Shown here one piece after another: positions 8,950 through 16,864 of a stretch of DNA of 33,011 bases (positions are counted from its first letter, which is position 1; the number at the start of each line of letters is the position of its first letter). The DNA is from an uncultured Saprospiraceae bacterium. GTDB lineage: Bacteria > Bacteroidota > Bacteroidia > Chitinophagales > Saprospiraceae. The notes under the pieces were generated by a model. It was not told where the DNA came from, did no database searches, and saw only the letters and a list, made by a program, of their open reading frames with translations. Position numbers and translations under genes: made by a program. The stretch lies in assembly GCA_937928575.1 (NCBI GenBank), contig CALFWW010000050.1, positions 1-33,011 of the forward strand. Reading direction: 5' to 3'.

Positions 8950-9663
8950 ATGAAAAAGTACATTCCTAATATCATTACACTAATCAATCTGTTTTCAGGT
9001 TGTTGTGCATTGGTGAGTGTCTTTTCTCATCAATATATGACAGCAATCATGTTTATATTTATTGGAATTTTTGCGGATGTGTTGGATGGTTTGATAGCAA
9101 GGTCATTGGGTATCAATTCTCCTTTAGGAAAAGAATTGGATTCGTTTGCAGATATGGTTTCATTTGGGATTGTTCCTGGAGCGATTTTGTATAATTTATT
9201 GGCACAGAATTTTACGCCGAATGAATTTCCACAGTTAATTCCTGCTGCGACTCCTGCTTTTTTAGTGACTGTTTTTGCGGGGCTTCGATTAGCAAAATTT
9301 AATTTAGATACCCGACAAAGTGACAACTTCATTGGACTCCCTACTCCATCTTGTACTGTTTTCATTGCTGGTCTATTGATGATTTTTCATTACGACTCTT
9401 TTGGTCTGAGTGATTTTGTAACCAGTCCTTATTTTTTATATCCTGTTATCCTTTTACTTTCATTTTTATTGGTGGCAGAATTACCGATGTTTAGTTTGAA
9501 ATTTAAAGGGATGAAATGGAAAGGGAATGAAATCAGAATCGTATTCATCCTTCTTGGTTTAGGATTATTATTTATTATTAAAGAGGCTTCTTTTTCGATA
9601 ATTATTTCCTTGTACATTATATTTGCGATCATTAAAAATTTCTTCAACAAATCCGCCGTTTAA
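8950..9663 (+). CDS. pssA: CDP-diacylglycerol-serine O-phosphatidyltransferase
   Basis: The 237-residue integral membrane protein carries the complete CDP-alcohol phosphatidyltransferase motif D-G-x2-A-R-x8-G-x3-D-x3-D: Asp46, Gly47, Ala50, Arg51, Gly60, Asp64 and Asp68. Hydrophobic segments cover most of the rest. N-terminal MKKYIPNIITLINLFSGC is typical of the type II (Bacillus-like) phosphatidylserine synthases. It makes phosphatidylserine from CDP-diacylglycerol and serine, the precursor of phosphatidylethanolamine. It is divergent from the large surface-protein gene and runs into purS with a 2-bp gap. Other CDP-alcohol transferases are possible, but the N-terminus and length favour PssA. 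Confidence 0.9.
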   Translation: MKKYIPNIITLINLFSGCCALVSVFSHQYMTAIMFIFIGIFADVLDGLIARSLGINSPLGKELDSFADMVSFGIVPGAILYNLLAQNFTPNEFPQLIPAATPAFLVTVFAGLRLAKFNLDTRQSDNFIGLPTPSCTVFIAGLLMIFHYDSFGLSDFVTSPYFLYPVILLLSFLLVAELPMFSLKFKGMKWKGNEIRIVFILLGLGLLFIIKEASFSIIISLYIIFAIIKNFFNKSAV

Positions 9664-9665
9664 TT

Positions 9666-9920
9666 ATGAAGTTCATCGCCGAAATAGATATCATGCCTCA
9701 CAAAGAATTGTTGGACCCTCAAGGAAAAACAGTTGCAAAAAATATGGTACATCTTGATTTGACTGGTGTAGAGGATGTCAGAATTGGTAAGCATGTTTCG
9801 ATGACCATTGATGCCAATAGTGAGCAAGATGCAAAAGACAAAGTGGATGTTGCTTGTAAGAAATTATTAGCCAATGTAATTATGGAAACTTACAGCTATG
9901 AACTAAAAGCTATCGGGTAA
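9666..9920 (+). CDS. purS: Phosphoribosylformylglycinamidine synthase subunit PurS
   Basis: The protein is 84 residues, the normal size for PurS. It starts MKFIAEIDIMPHKELLDPQG, the family hallmark, followed by KTVAKNMVHLDLTGVEDVRIGK and an AKDKVDVACKKLLANVIMETY segment. PurS forms a complex with PurQ and PurL and bridges them in the fourth step of purine synthesis. purQ and purL are not in the window. It starts 2 bp after the pssA stop, so the two are co-transcribed although their pathways are unrelated. Confidence 0.93.
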   Translation: MKFIAEIDIMPHKELLDPQGKTVAKNMVHLDLTGVEDVRIGKHVSMTIDANSEQDAKDKVDVACKKLLANVIMETYSYELKAIG

Positions 9921-9944
9921 TATAATACCATGCTTCAATGTCAT

Positions 9945-10005
9945 TGAAATAAGACCTATGTATTAATAATAATTTGCCTTATTTCACCCATAGCCCCTCA
10001 AGGGG
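9945..10005. repeat. Two intergenic hairpins after purS
   Basis: TGAAATAAG at 9945-9953 pairs with CTTATTTCA at 9978-9986. A second small hairpin, CCCCTCAAGGGG, follows at 9994-10005. A very similar word (CCCCTTCAAGGGG) occurs near 32405, so this second hairpin looks like a dispersed short motif. The pair lies between purS and rsmI and could end the pssA-purS transcript, but there is no T-tract typical of an intrinsic terminator. Confidence 0.45.
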
Positions 10006-10126
10006 AATATCGAAAAATGGCAACAACATATTTCCTATTTTAATTACATTGGTCTACGCGGTAGAATGTTATACTCTAAGCCGATTTCCTAAAATTTATT
10101 CTGCCTTCTCATAATTTATATGGTAT

Positions 10127-10792
10127 ATGCTTTACCTTGTTCCAACGCCAATTGGCAACCTTTCTGACATGACTTACCGAGCGGTGGATATTCTTAAAGA
10201 AGTCGATCTTATTCTAGCAGAAGACACACGTACTTCCAAAAAATTGTTGAATCATTATGATATCAACACACCCCTTCGCTCGCATCACATCCATAATGAG
10301 CATGGTACCGTCTCCAAAATTGTTGATGAATTAAAAAGTGGACAAACCATTGCTTTGATTTCGGACGCAGGCACACCAGCCATTTCTGATCCTGGTTTTT
10401 TATTGGTACGAGCATGTGTTCAAAATGACATTCAAGTTCGGTGCCTTCCTGGCGCGACTGCTTTTGTTCCAGCTATCGTACATTCAGGAATTCCTTGCAA
10501 TCAATTTCATTATGAAGGTTTTTTACCGCATAAAAAAGGACGTCAAACCAGATTGATTTATTTGGCGGAATTAACTTGTCCTTTCATTATTTATGAGTCT
10601 CCACATCGACTGGTGAAAGCATTGAAACAATTAGCTGAATTTTGTGGAGCGGAACGTGTCGCATCTGTTAGTAGAGAGCTGACCAAATTGCATGAAGAGG
10701 TTAAGACTGCTACTTTGAATGAGCTGATCGACTATTTTGATACAGAGAAAAAAGTAAAAGGGGAATTGGTTGTTGTGGTTGCGGGAAAGTAG
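10127..10792 (+). CDS. rsmI: 16S rRNA (cytidine-1402-2'-O)-methyltransferase
   Basis: The 221-residue protein is a tetrapyrrole-methylase-fold enzyme of the RsmI (YraL) type. Diagnostic stretches are LVPTPIGNLSDMTYRAV at the N-terminus, LAEDTRTSKKLLNHY near 31-45, SDAGTPAISDPGF near 78-90, LPGATAFVPAIVHSG near 103-118 and FHYEGFLPHKKGRQ near 122-136. It uses S-adenosylmethionine to methylate the ribose of C1402 in 16S rRNA, which tunes decoding fidelity. It is shorter than E. coli RsmI (about 286 residues), lacking the C-terminal extension, as is common in Bacteroidota. It faces the minus-strand metallophosphoesterase gene across only 41 bp. Confidence 0.92.
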   Translation: MLYLVPTPIGNLSDMTYRAVDILKEVDLILAEDTRTSKKLLNHYDINTPLRSHHIHNEHGTVSKIVDELKSGQTIALISDAGTPAISDPGFLLVRACVQNDIQVRCLPGATAFVPAIVHSGIPCNQFHYEGFLPHKKGRQTRLIYLAELTCPFIIYESPHRLVKALKQLAEFCGAERVASVSRELTKLHEEVKTATLNELIDYFDTEKKVKGELVVVVAGK

Positions 10793-10833
10793 TTTGTAAC
10801 CTGTTTCAATTTAATTGAGGAAATTGATTTCTC

Positions 10834-11682
10834 TTAATGAGTCGAGCTATCAATAATGGAAGCTAGGGGTTTAAAAGCCCATGAAATGGGTTTTCCTTTT
10901 TCATAATTTAATAAGAGTACTTGATTGTCTGCTCTTCCATCTTCAAGTCCAGTTGCTAAAAAAACAATCCCTTCATTTGTCTGATATTCAAATTGATTGA
11001 CTTTACTGCCAATATCTCCTCCTATCAAATAGACTTCAATTCCTTTTTGTTCCAAATTTTCGAGTTCAGGATATACCACTTTGTAAAAATTATTTCTCAT
11101 CAAACAATAAAAACAATCTCCGACCATGCCATTAGTTATCGCATGTGTTTTGTTATCAAGTACTGGATGATCCGGCATCCAAATCAATTTATGATGTAGA
11201 ATGATTAGTTGATCTCCTTTAGATAAATTGTTGATTGTTTTATGAAATAGTTGAAGTTGTTTCCCTGAGATATTGCAAGCATCTAGTTGTGTATCTAACA
11301 CTAAAAAAGTAACTTTTCCTTGATTGTAAGCATAAAAAGTAGGTCTATTAGTAATAGTGGATACTGATTCGGGATGATCTCGATAATCATGATTGCCCAT
11401 CGCCCACAATGTACTCGGAGAACGGAGGTTGAAAACTTTATCAAGGTAGTCCAACTGCGCTTTATCTTTTGTACTTTCCAAAACCAAATCACCGCCTAAC
11501 AATATAGCATCGTATTTTTCGTAAGGAATTTTTTCGACGGTTTCAAGTACCCTCCTTCTATCATTTGATTCTGCCTGACGGGTATGGCCGATTGCCAAAA
11601 AAGAAACGCTTTCACTTTGTTGGCAACTATTTAAAATTGTCAATAAAATGAAAGCGCGTGTAAAATGGAGGAACCACTTCAT
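10834..11682 (-). CDS. Calcineurin-like metallophosphoesterase lipoprotein, altered metal ligands
   Basis: The 282-residue protein has a lipoprotein-type signal (ILLTILNSC, Cys20), so it is probably periplasmic or outer-membrane anchored. Metallophosphoesterase motifs are visible: GGD at 63-65, GNHD at 96-99 and HH at 163-164. Two metal-site motifs look changed. The first, normally D-x-H/R, reads GHTR at 32-35, with His where Asp is expected. The last, normally G-H-x-H, reads GGDIG at 221-225. The enzyme may bind metal differently or be partly inactive. The start is 6 bp from the lpdA stop, suggesting the end of an operon. The substrate is unknown. Confidence 0.75.
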   Translation of the reverse strand: MKWFLHFTRAFILLTILNSCQQSESVSFLAIGHTRQAESNDRRRVLETVEKIPYEKYDAILLGGDLVLESTKDKAQLDYLDKVFNLRSPSTLWAMGNHDYRDHPESVSTITNRPTFYAYNQGKVTFLVLDTQLDACNISGKQLQLFHKTINNLSKGDQLIILHHKLIWMPDHPVLDNKTHAITNGMVGDCFYCLMRNNFYKVVYPELENLEQKGIEVYLIGGDIGSKVNQFEYQTNEGIVFLATGLEDGRADNQVLLLNYEKGKPISWAFKPLASIIDSSTH

Positions 11683-11688
11683 TTTTAT

Positions 11689-13095
11689 TTATATGTGCAA
11701 TGGTCGGTTATCAGTAGCCGCCAATGCTGCTTCTTTAGTCGCCTCTGTGTAAGTTGGATGTGCATGACTCATTCGCGAAAGATCTTCTGCGGATGCTCTG
11801 TACTCCATTGCTACTACTCCTTCCGCAATCATATCTGCGGCACGTGGTCCAACAATATGCATTCCTAATATTTCATCTGTTTCTTTGTGTGCCAAAATTT
11901 TGACCATTCCTTCTGTATCGGTACTTGCACGTGCACGACCTAACGCTTTGAATGGAAATTTTCCTGATTTGTATGGGACACCAGCGTCTATAAGTTGCTG
12001 TTCTGTTTGCCCGACACTTGCTACCTCTGGCCACGTGTATACCACACCTGGAATCAAATTGTAATCGATGTGCGGTTTTTGACCTGCTATGAATTCGGCT
12101 ACCAAAACTCCTTCCTCCTCAGCTTTGTGAGCAAGCATAGCTCCTTTAATGACATCACCTATGGCGAAAATTCCTGGTACTTTTGTTTCTAAATGGTCGT
12201 TCACCACAATTCTTCCACGATCATCTTTTTCAATTCCTACATTTTCCAAACCTAAGTTATCGGTGTAAGGTCTACGTCCGATTGCAATTAAACAGTAGTC
12301 TGCATCTAATGTAAAAGTGTCTTCTGAATCTCTTTTTTGGACACCCACTTTCACTCCTTTTGCAGTCGCTTCTACTGTTGTTACTTTATGTTTTAAGTGG
12401 AATTTCATTCCCAATTTTTTCAAAGCTCGCTTTAATTCTTTACCACAATCTTTATCCATAGTAGCGATAATGCTATCCATAAATTCAACTACTTCAATTT
12501 CAGTTCCTAACCTTGCATATACGGACCCTAATTCTAATCCAATAACACCACCACCAATGATTACCATTCGCTTTGGTACTTTGTCGATATTGAGTGCTTC
12601 TGTTGAAGTGATAACTCTTTTTTTGTCATAGTTGAATGCATCTGGAGTTACTGGTTTAGATCCGGTAGCAATGATCGTTTTGGTTGTTTCAATTTCTTCT
12701 TTGCTGCCGTCATTTTTTGCGATACTTATTTTGTTGGCATTTACAAAAGAACCGTGACCATGAAAAACAGTAATTTTATTTTTTTTCATCAAATAATCAA
12801 TACCACCAGTAGTTTGTGAAACCACTTCATTTTTCCGCTTGATCATTTGGGGCATATCTACTTTGAGTTTGTCCAGTTTTATTCCATGCATTTCAAACTT
12901 CTCATGAGCGTTATGGTAATGCTCTGAAGAATCCAACAATGCTTTTGAGGGAATACAGCCTACATTTAAACAGGTACCACCTAGCACACTATAACGTTCA
13001 ATGATTGCTGTTTTCATTCCCAGTTGAGCGGCTCTGATTGCTGCAACATAACCTCCAGGTCCTGAACCAATTACTGTAACATCAAATTTTTCCAT
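11689..13095 (-). CDS. lpdA: Dihydrolipoyl dehydrogenase
   Basis: The 468-residue flavoprotein has all the standard parts. The FAD-binding motif GSGPGG is at residues 10-15. The redox disulfide is CLNVGC (Cys42, Cys47). The NAD-binding motif GGGVIGLELGS lies near 180. The second FAD motif, IFAIGDV, is near 313. The C-terminal HAHP (444-447) holds the catalytic His446, followed by TYTEA. It reoxidises dihydrolipoamide of the 2-oxoacid dehydrogenase or glycine-cleavage complexes using NAD+. No other subunits of these complexes are nearby, so it probably serves several of them. It follows ricT by 45 bp on the same strand. Confidence 0.95.
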   Translation of the reverse strand: MEKFDVTVIGSGPGGYVAAIRAAQLGMKTAIIERYSVLGGTCLNVGCIPSKALLDSSEHYHNAHEKFEMHGIKLDKLKVDMPQMIKRKNEVVSQTTGGIDYLMKKNKITVFHGHGSFVNANKISIAKNDGSKEEIETTKTIIATGSKPVTPDAFNYDKKRVITSTEALNIDKVPKRMVIIGGGVIGLELGSVYARLGTEIEVVEFMDSIIATMDKDCGKELKRALKKLGMKFHLKHKVTTVEATAKGVKVGVQKRDSEDTFTLDADYCLIAIGRRPYTDNLGLENVGIEKDDRGRIVVNDHLETKVPGIFAIGDVIKGAMLAHKAEEEGVLVAEFIAGQKPHIDYNLIPGVVYTWPEVASVGQTEQQLIDAGVPYKSGKFPFKALGRARASTDTEGMVKILAHKETDEILGMHIVGPRAADMIAEGVVAMEYRASAEDLSRMSHAHPTYTEATKEAALAATDNRPLHI

Positions 13096-13099
13096 CGGT

Positions 13100-13107
13100 C
13101 AAACTTA
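13100..13107 (-). promoter_or_regulatory. Possible -7 element (TAAGTTTG) just before lpdA
   Basis: TAAGTTTG fits the Bacteroidota -7 word TAnnTTTG exactly, but ends only 4 bp before the lpdA ATG. If used, the transcript would be nearly leaderless; otherwise it is a chance match in AT-rich DNA. No clear -33 partner is seen. Confidence 0.25.
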
Positions 13108-13140
13108 CTTTTATTATTTAATCATTAATAACCGCGAATA

Positions 13141-14523
13141 TCAATCGGTTTTATTATTGTTGTTGTTATTATTGTTATCCTTATTTGGATTATCTCCTTT
13201 TCTATTGCCCTTCTTTTTGTTGTTCCACTTTCTTCGTTTATTTTTATTTCCAGATGGTTTGTCTCCAGGCTTTTTGGGAGCTCCAGATTTAGGTGGTGAT
13301 TGATCTACTTTTTGTTTTGGTCCACCTGCATCTGTTTTGTTATTATCTGATTTTGAATTCTTATTTTTAGGTACTGGTTTTTTTCCTTTCCCATTTTTCT
13401 GACTGTCAGTTCTCGGTTTTCTTTTTTTCTTTTTACGTCTTCTTCTTTCTTCTGGTGGCAATTCAACGACATCATTTACGCTATCGTAATCAAGTTTTTC
13501 TTCTGGAACCAAAGTAGATACATCTATTAATTCAGCAGGCTTAATTCCTTTTTTATTCATCGCAATAATTTCTTTTACACGACTGATATGCAAAGCTTGA
13601 ATTTTATTTCTACCATTACGGGTAGGATGAATATAGTAAATGATTTGTTTGAAAATATCCGTTTTGATTTGAGTTGCGGTGACATTTTCCAATTCTAATT
13701 TTTCAGAACGTTTTGGAAATGCTTCTAATGCATCCATATAACTATCCAACTCATAATTCAGACAACACTTCAAGCGACCACATTGACCGGAAAGTTTAGA
13801 TTGATTGATTGCTAAATTCTGATACCTTGCAGCTGTTGTTGATACTGACTTAAATTCGGACAACCAAGTAGAGCAACATAATTCACGACCACAAGAGCCG
13901 ATTCCACCGATTCTTGCGGATTCTTGCCTTGCACCAATTTGGCGCATCTCGATTTTTACTTTAAAATCTTTGGCAAAGTGACGAATCAATTCTCTAAAAT
14001 CGATTCTTCCTTCTGCGGTGTAGTAGAATGTTGCTTTTCTTTTATCCCCTTGATATTCTACGTCTCCGATTTTCATTTCCAGGCCAAGTGTACGTGCAAT
14101 AATTCTTGCTTGCTTCATAGTACTCTTTTCCTTTGCTCTAGCTTCGGATAATTTTTCCATATCACGATGATTCGCTCTTCTGATCACCTTTCCAAAGATT
14201 GTATCCTTTTTTATTTTCTTTTTACGCATTTGCAAACGGACCAATTCACCGGAAAGGGTTACGACACCAATGTCATAACCAGTTCCTGATTCTACTACGA
14301 CATTATCTCCGGTAATTACTTTTTGATAGTCATGATTTTTGTAAAAATCTTTTCTTGAGCCATTTTTAAAACTGACTTCCACCATATTGAAAGCGCCTGG
14401 ATCTTGAATATCCAAAGTAGTCAACCAGTCAAACGTATTTAGTCTGTTACATCCACCGGAGCAAGATCCATTGCATCCTCCTGGTTTAGAATCACTACCT
14501 TTTCCACAACTTGTGCATCCCAT
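13141..14523 (-). CDS. ricT: PSP1-domain protein RicT (YaaT)
   Basis: The 460-residue protein has three parts. Residues 1-26 are cysteine- and glycine-rich (C-x2-C, then C-x3-C-x3-C). Residues about 45-330 contain the PSP1 domain with the conserved Cys cluster: SCGRELCC (Cys211, 216, 217) and QCGRLKCC (Cys248, 253, 254). Residues about 355-460 are a low-complexity tail of Lys, Arg, Pro and Asn, ending in a poly-Asn run. In Bacillus, RicT works with RicA and RicF as an Fe-S complex that affects RNase Y-dependent mRNA maturation. The order holB-ricT is the same as in Bacillus, which supports the name. The basic tail could bind RNA (inferred). RicA and RicF are not seen here. Confidence 0.85.
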   Translation of the reverse strand: MGCTSCGKGSDSKPGGCNGSCSGGCNRLNTFDWLTTLDIQDPGAFNMVEVSFKNGSRKDFYKNHDYQKVITGDNVVVESGTGYDIGVVTLSGELVRLQMRKKKIKKDTIFGKVIRRANHRDMEKLSEARAKEKSTMKQARIIARTLGLEMKIGDVEYQGDKRKATFYYTAEGRIDFRELIRHFAKDFKVKIEMRQIGARQESARIGGIGSCGRELCCSTWLSEFKSVSTTAARYQNLAINQSKLSGQCGRLKCCLNYELDSYMDALEAFPKRSEKLELENVTATQIKTDIFKQIIYYIHPTRNGRNKIQALHISRVKEIIAMNKKGIKPAELIDVSTLVPEEKLDYDSVNDVVELPPEERRRRKKKKRKPRTDSQKNGKGKKPVPKNKNSKSDNNKTDAGGPKQKVDQSPPKSGAPKKPGDKPSGNKNKRRKWNNKKKGNRKGDNPNKDNNNNNNNNKTD

Positions 14524-14544
14524 TTTCTAAAATTTATGTATTAA

Positions 14545-15675
14545 TTAAACAGCCGCTAATTTTGTTTTATTTTTCAAAATTGCATTCATCTGAATGGAAG
14601 CATCTAAAAAGAGAATTTTTGGATTGGCGTTTCTGAGGATAGCATATCCCACCTCATTCAGCAACTTAGTAATTTGATCAATGTGAGCAAATTCGATAAT
14701 ATTCGTCAATTTCAAGGCAATTTGATAATCGTCTTTGTTGAGTCGAACTTTATCTGATCCAGTCATTTTGATGACCATTAATTCTCTTAAAAAATGGAGT
14801 GCATATTGGATAAAATACTTTTGATTTTCTCTTCCAATTCCTGCAATTTTTTCAACCCACGATACCATGTGGACTCCATTTCCTTTGTATACTTTCCGCA
14901 TCCATTCGAGGAATAAAGCGGCATTATCATTTTCTATATTGTCGGCAAGTGCGAGTGCTTGATTGTAATCACCATTGGCAATAAAACTAATGGCTGCAGC
15001 TTTTTCACTTGCTATTTCTTTATTATCAATTAAAGCGTTTTTGATTTCTTCTTCTGACAATGGGCTTGCTTTGACCACTTGACATCTGGATAAGATGGTG
15101 TTCAAAATTTGCTGTGTATTTTCTGTTATCAAAAAGAAAAAAGTATTCTCTGGTGGTTCTTCAATTAATTTCAACAATCTGTTTCCTTCTTTACCCAGAT
15201 ATTCGGGCAACCAAATGACACAGATTTTGTATTTATTTTGAAATGCTTTTAGGCTCAGTTTTTTTATAATATTGAGACATTCATCCTTGGTGATATTCCC
15301 TTGCTTATTCGCAGCTCCTATCAAAGCCAACCAATCATTCACATCCATATACGGATTCGTGAGGATTGCGTTTCTCCAATCACCTAAATATTGATCACTA
15401 ACTTTGGATTCTTTGGTAGAAATAAATGGAAAGGTAAAATGGATATCAGGATGAATAAGCTTGGATACTTTGGAACAGCTCGTGCAAACATCACATGCAT
15501 CTCCATCTTTTCGATCATCACAAAACAAATATTGAATAGCAGCAAGCACTAAGGACAACTTCCCCGAACCTTGGGGACCGTGCACCAACGTCGCATGAGG
15601 TAGTCGGTCATTATCCACCAGATTTCTGAGAATTTCTATTGTTTGTTCTTGTCCAATTACTGCTTTGAATGTCAC
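14545..15675 (-). CDS. holB: DNA polymerase III subunit delta'
   Basis: The 376-residue protein is a clamp-loader AAA+ subunit. It starts with IGQEQTIEILRNLV and the Walker-A-like GPQGSGK at 33-39. Four cysteines follow (Cys52, 61, 64, 67), typical of the zinc-binding module of delta', gamma and tau. The sensor-1 SRC motif occurs in TILSRCQVV near 190. LIEEPPENTFFFLIT before it is also characteristic of delta'. It loads the beta sliding clamp onto DNA with delta and tau. ricT follows 21 bp downstream; the glutathione peroxidase gene lies 46 bp upstream. Confidence 0.9.
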   Translation of the reverse strand: MTFKAVIGQEQTIEILRNLVDNDRLPHATLVHGPQGSGKLSLVLAAIQYLFCDDRKDGDACDVCTSCSKVSKLIHPDIHFTFPFISTKESKVSDQYLGDWRNAILTNPYMDVNDWLALIGAANKQGNITKDECLNIIKKLSLKAFQNKYKICVIWLPEYLGKEGNRLLKLIEEPPENTFFFLITENTQQILNTILSRCQVVKASPLSEEEIKNALIDNKEIASEKAAAISFIANGDYNQALALADNIENDNAALFLEWMRKVYKGNGVHMVSWVEKIAGIGRENQKYFIQYALHFLRELMVIKMTGSDKVRLNKDDYQIALKLTNIIEFAHIDQITKLLNEVGYAILRNANPKILFLDASIQMNAILKNKTKLAAV

Positions 15676-15721
15676 GATTGCTCGGCTTTATTATTCAAAG
15701 GAGACTTCATAAGAAAGGAAA

Positions 15722-16195
15722 TTATTGAACCTGATTTAGAATTTGATTATCAAGTGGTCCAACATTGGAAGGAAAAGAATCGATTAAATGTCCTGATTCG
15801 TTTATTAAAAATTTGTGGAAATTCCATTTTACTTCATTATCAGCAACACCATTTAAACTTTTCTGAGTTAACCATTGGTAAATGGGATGTTGGTCGTCTC
15901 CTTTCGCTGAAATTTTTTCTGTTAATGGAAAATTCACTCCATATTTTAATTCACAAAACTGTTGTATTTCTTGATTCGAACCAGGTTCTTGTCCTCCAAA
16001 ATTATTTGCAGGGCATCCTACAATCACTAAGTTTTCCTTTGCGTGATCATGTAGCTCTTGCAATTGTTGATACTGACTGGTAAACCCGCATTCAGATGCA
16101 GTATTTACAATCAGTATTTTCTTTCCTTCGAATTGGGCAAAATCTATCGTTTCGCCACCAATTCCTTTTATTTTAAAATGATGAATTGAAGTCAT
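15722..16195 (-). CDS. Glutathione peroxidase-family thiol peroxidase
   Basis: The protein is 157 residues, the usual size. NTASECGFTSQY carries the peroxidatic Cys36, which is a selenocysteine in animal enzymes. PANNFGGQEPG follows at 62-72; the position usually occupied by the catalytic Gln of NQFG is Asn65 here. Cys81 in EIQQFCELKYGV matches the resolving cysteine of thioredoxin-dependent relatives. Trp124 lies in KWNFHKFL. It therefore probably reduces peroxides with thioredoxin rather than glutathione. There is no signal peptide, so it is cytoplasmic. It heads the minus-strand run that continues with holB. Confidence 0.9.
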   Translation of the reverse strand: MTSIHHFKIKGIGGETIDFAQFEGKKILIVNTASECGFTSQYQQLQELHDHAKENLVIVGCPANNFGGQEPGSNQEIQQFCELKYGVNFPLTEKISAKGDDQHPIYQWLTQKSLNGVADNEVKWNFHKFLINESGHLIDSFPSNVGPLDNQILNQVQ

Positions 16196-16297
16196 CCTTA
16201 CAATTTGAGTAAAAATACATATTTTATTCGTTAAATATCGTCTTCAATTTCTAATATTTGACTGAGTCTATTTAATTATTTTTAATTGTATAAGATA

Positions 16298-16328
16298 TTG
16301 ATAGACAACAATATTTAGCCTACTTTGT
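16298..16328 (+). promoter_or_regulatory. Candidate promoter for the PTPS/QueD gene
   Basis: TTG at 16298-16300 is followed after 20 bp by TACTTTGT at 16321-16328, close to the Bacteroidota pattern TTG-N~20-TAnnTTTG. It lies 35 bp upstream of the ATG at 16363. The -7 word is not exact. Confidence 0.35.
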
Positions 16329-16362
16329 TAATAAGTAACAAGTAAAACAAATAAAGACTTCT

Positions 16363-16770
16363 ATGAAAATTGCTGTATTTAGGAAAGCTCATTTCAATGC
16401 TGCGCATCGACTGTACAACAAAAACTGGTCAGATGATAAAAATGATGCTGTTTTTGGGCTTTGTAATAACCCAAATTATCATGGCCACAACTATGACTTG
16501 GAGGTAAAAGTTATTGGAGAAGTGGATCCAGAAACTGGATATTTGATCGATTTGAAATATTTGAAAGACCTGATCAAGACGCATATTGAGGACCGTTTTG
16601 ATCACAAAAATTTGAATCTGGATACAGAAGAATTCAAGGAATTAAATCCAACTGCCGAAAATATATGTTTTGTAATATGGAAAATATTGAGAGCTGAGTT
16701 AGCATCAAAATTTGAGTTGGTCGTACGACTTTATGAAACTCCTAGAAATTATGTGGAGTATCCTGCATAA
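16363..16770 (+). CDS. 6-pyruvoyltetrahydropterin synthase / QueD-family enzyme
   Basis: The 135-residue protein shows the family's zinc and catalytic residues: FNAAHRL (zinc His near residue 15), FGLCNNPNYHGHNY (catalytic Cys near 37 and the HGH zinc ligands), NPTAENI near 86, and YETPRNYVEY near the C-terminus with the substrate-binding Glu. Members convert 7,8-dihydroneopterin triphosphate either to 6-pyruvoyltetrahydropterin or, as QueD, to 6-carboxytetrahydropterin for queuosine synthesis. The CNNPN-HGHNY and NPTAEN motifs resemble the eukaryotic PTPS side, but no queC, queE or queF is adjacent to decide. It is a single-gene unit ending at a strong terminator. Confidence 0.88.
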   Translation: MKIAVFRKAHFNAAHRLYNKNWSDDKNDAVFGLCNNPNYHGHNYDLEVKVIGEVDPETGYLIDLKYLKDLIKTHIEDRFDHKNLNLDTEEFKELNPTAENICFVIWKILRAELASKFELVVRLYETPRNYVEYPA

Positions 16771-16811
16771 TCTAAAAATAGATCTGTAACTAAACATTTT
16801 AAAAACTAAAA

Positions 16812-16847
16812 AACCCGTTTCAACTTCTAGTTGAAACGGGTTTTTTT
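16812..16847. terminator. Bidirectional intrinsic terminator
   Basis: AACCCGTTTCAAC at 16812-16824 pairs perfectly with GTTGAAACGGGTT at 16830-16842 around a 5-nt loop. The flanking A-tract and T-tract extend the stem and give a poly-U end on both strands. It lies between the converging PTPS gene (+) and the T9SS cargo gene (-), so it can end both transcripts. Confidence 0.9.
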
Positions 16848-16864
16848 AGTTTAAACACAATTGA

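Noticed and set aside
10793-10833. CAATTT/AAATTG short inverted repeat between rsmI and the metallophosphoesterase gene
   Set aside because: The stem is only 6 bp of A/T pairs with no clear T-tract, too weak to call a terminator.
13145-13185. Trinucleotide run that could be a microsatellite or CRISPR-like repeat
   Set aside because: It encodes the in-frame poly-Asn end of RicT; there are no regular repeats with spacers.
15643-16083. 146-residue plus-strand open frame
   Set aside because: It is antisense to the glutathione peroxidase and holB genes, which have clear motifs on the minus strand.
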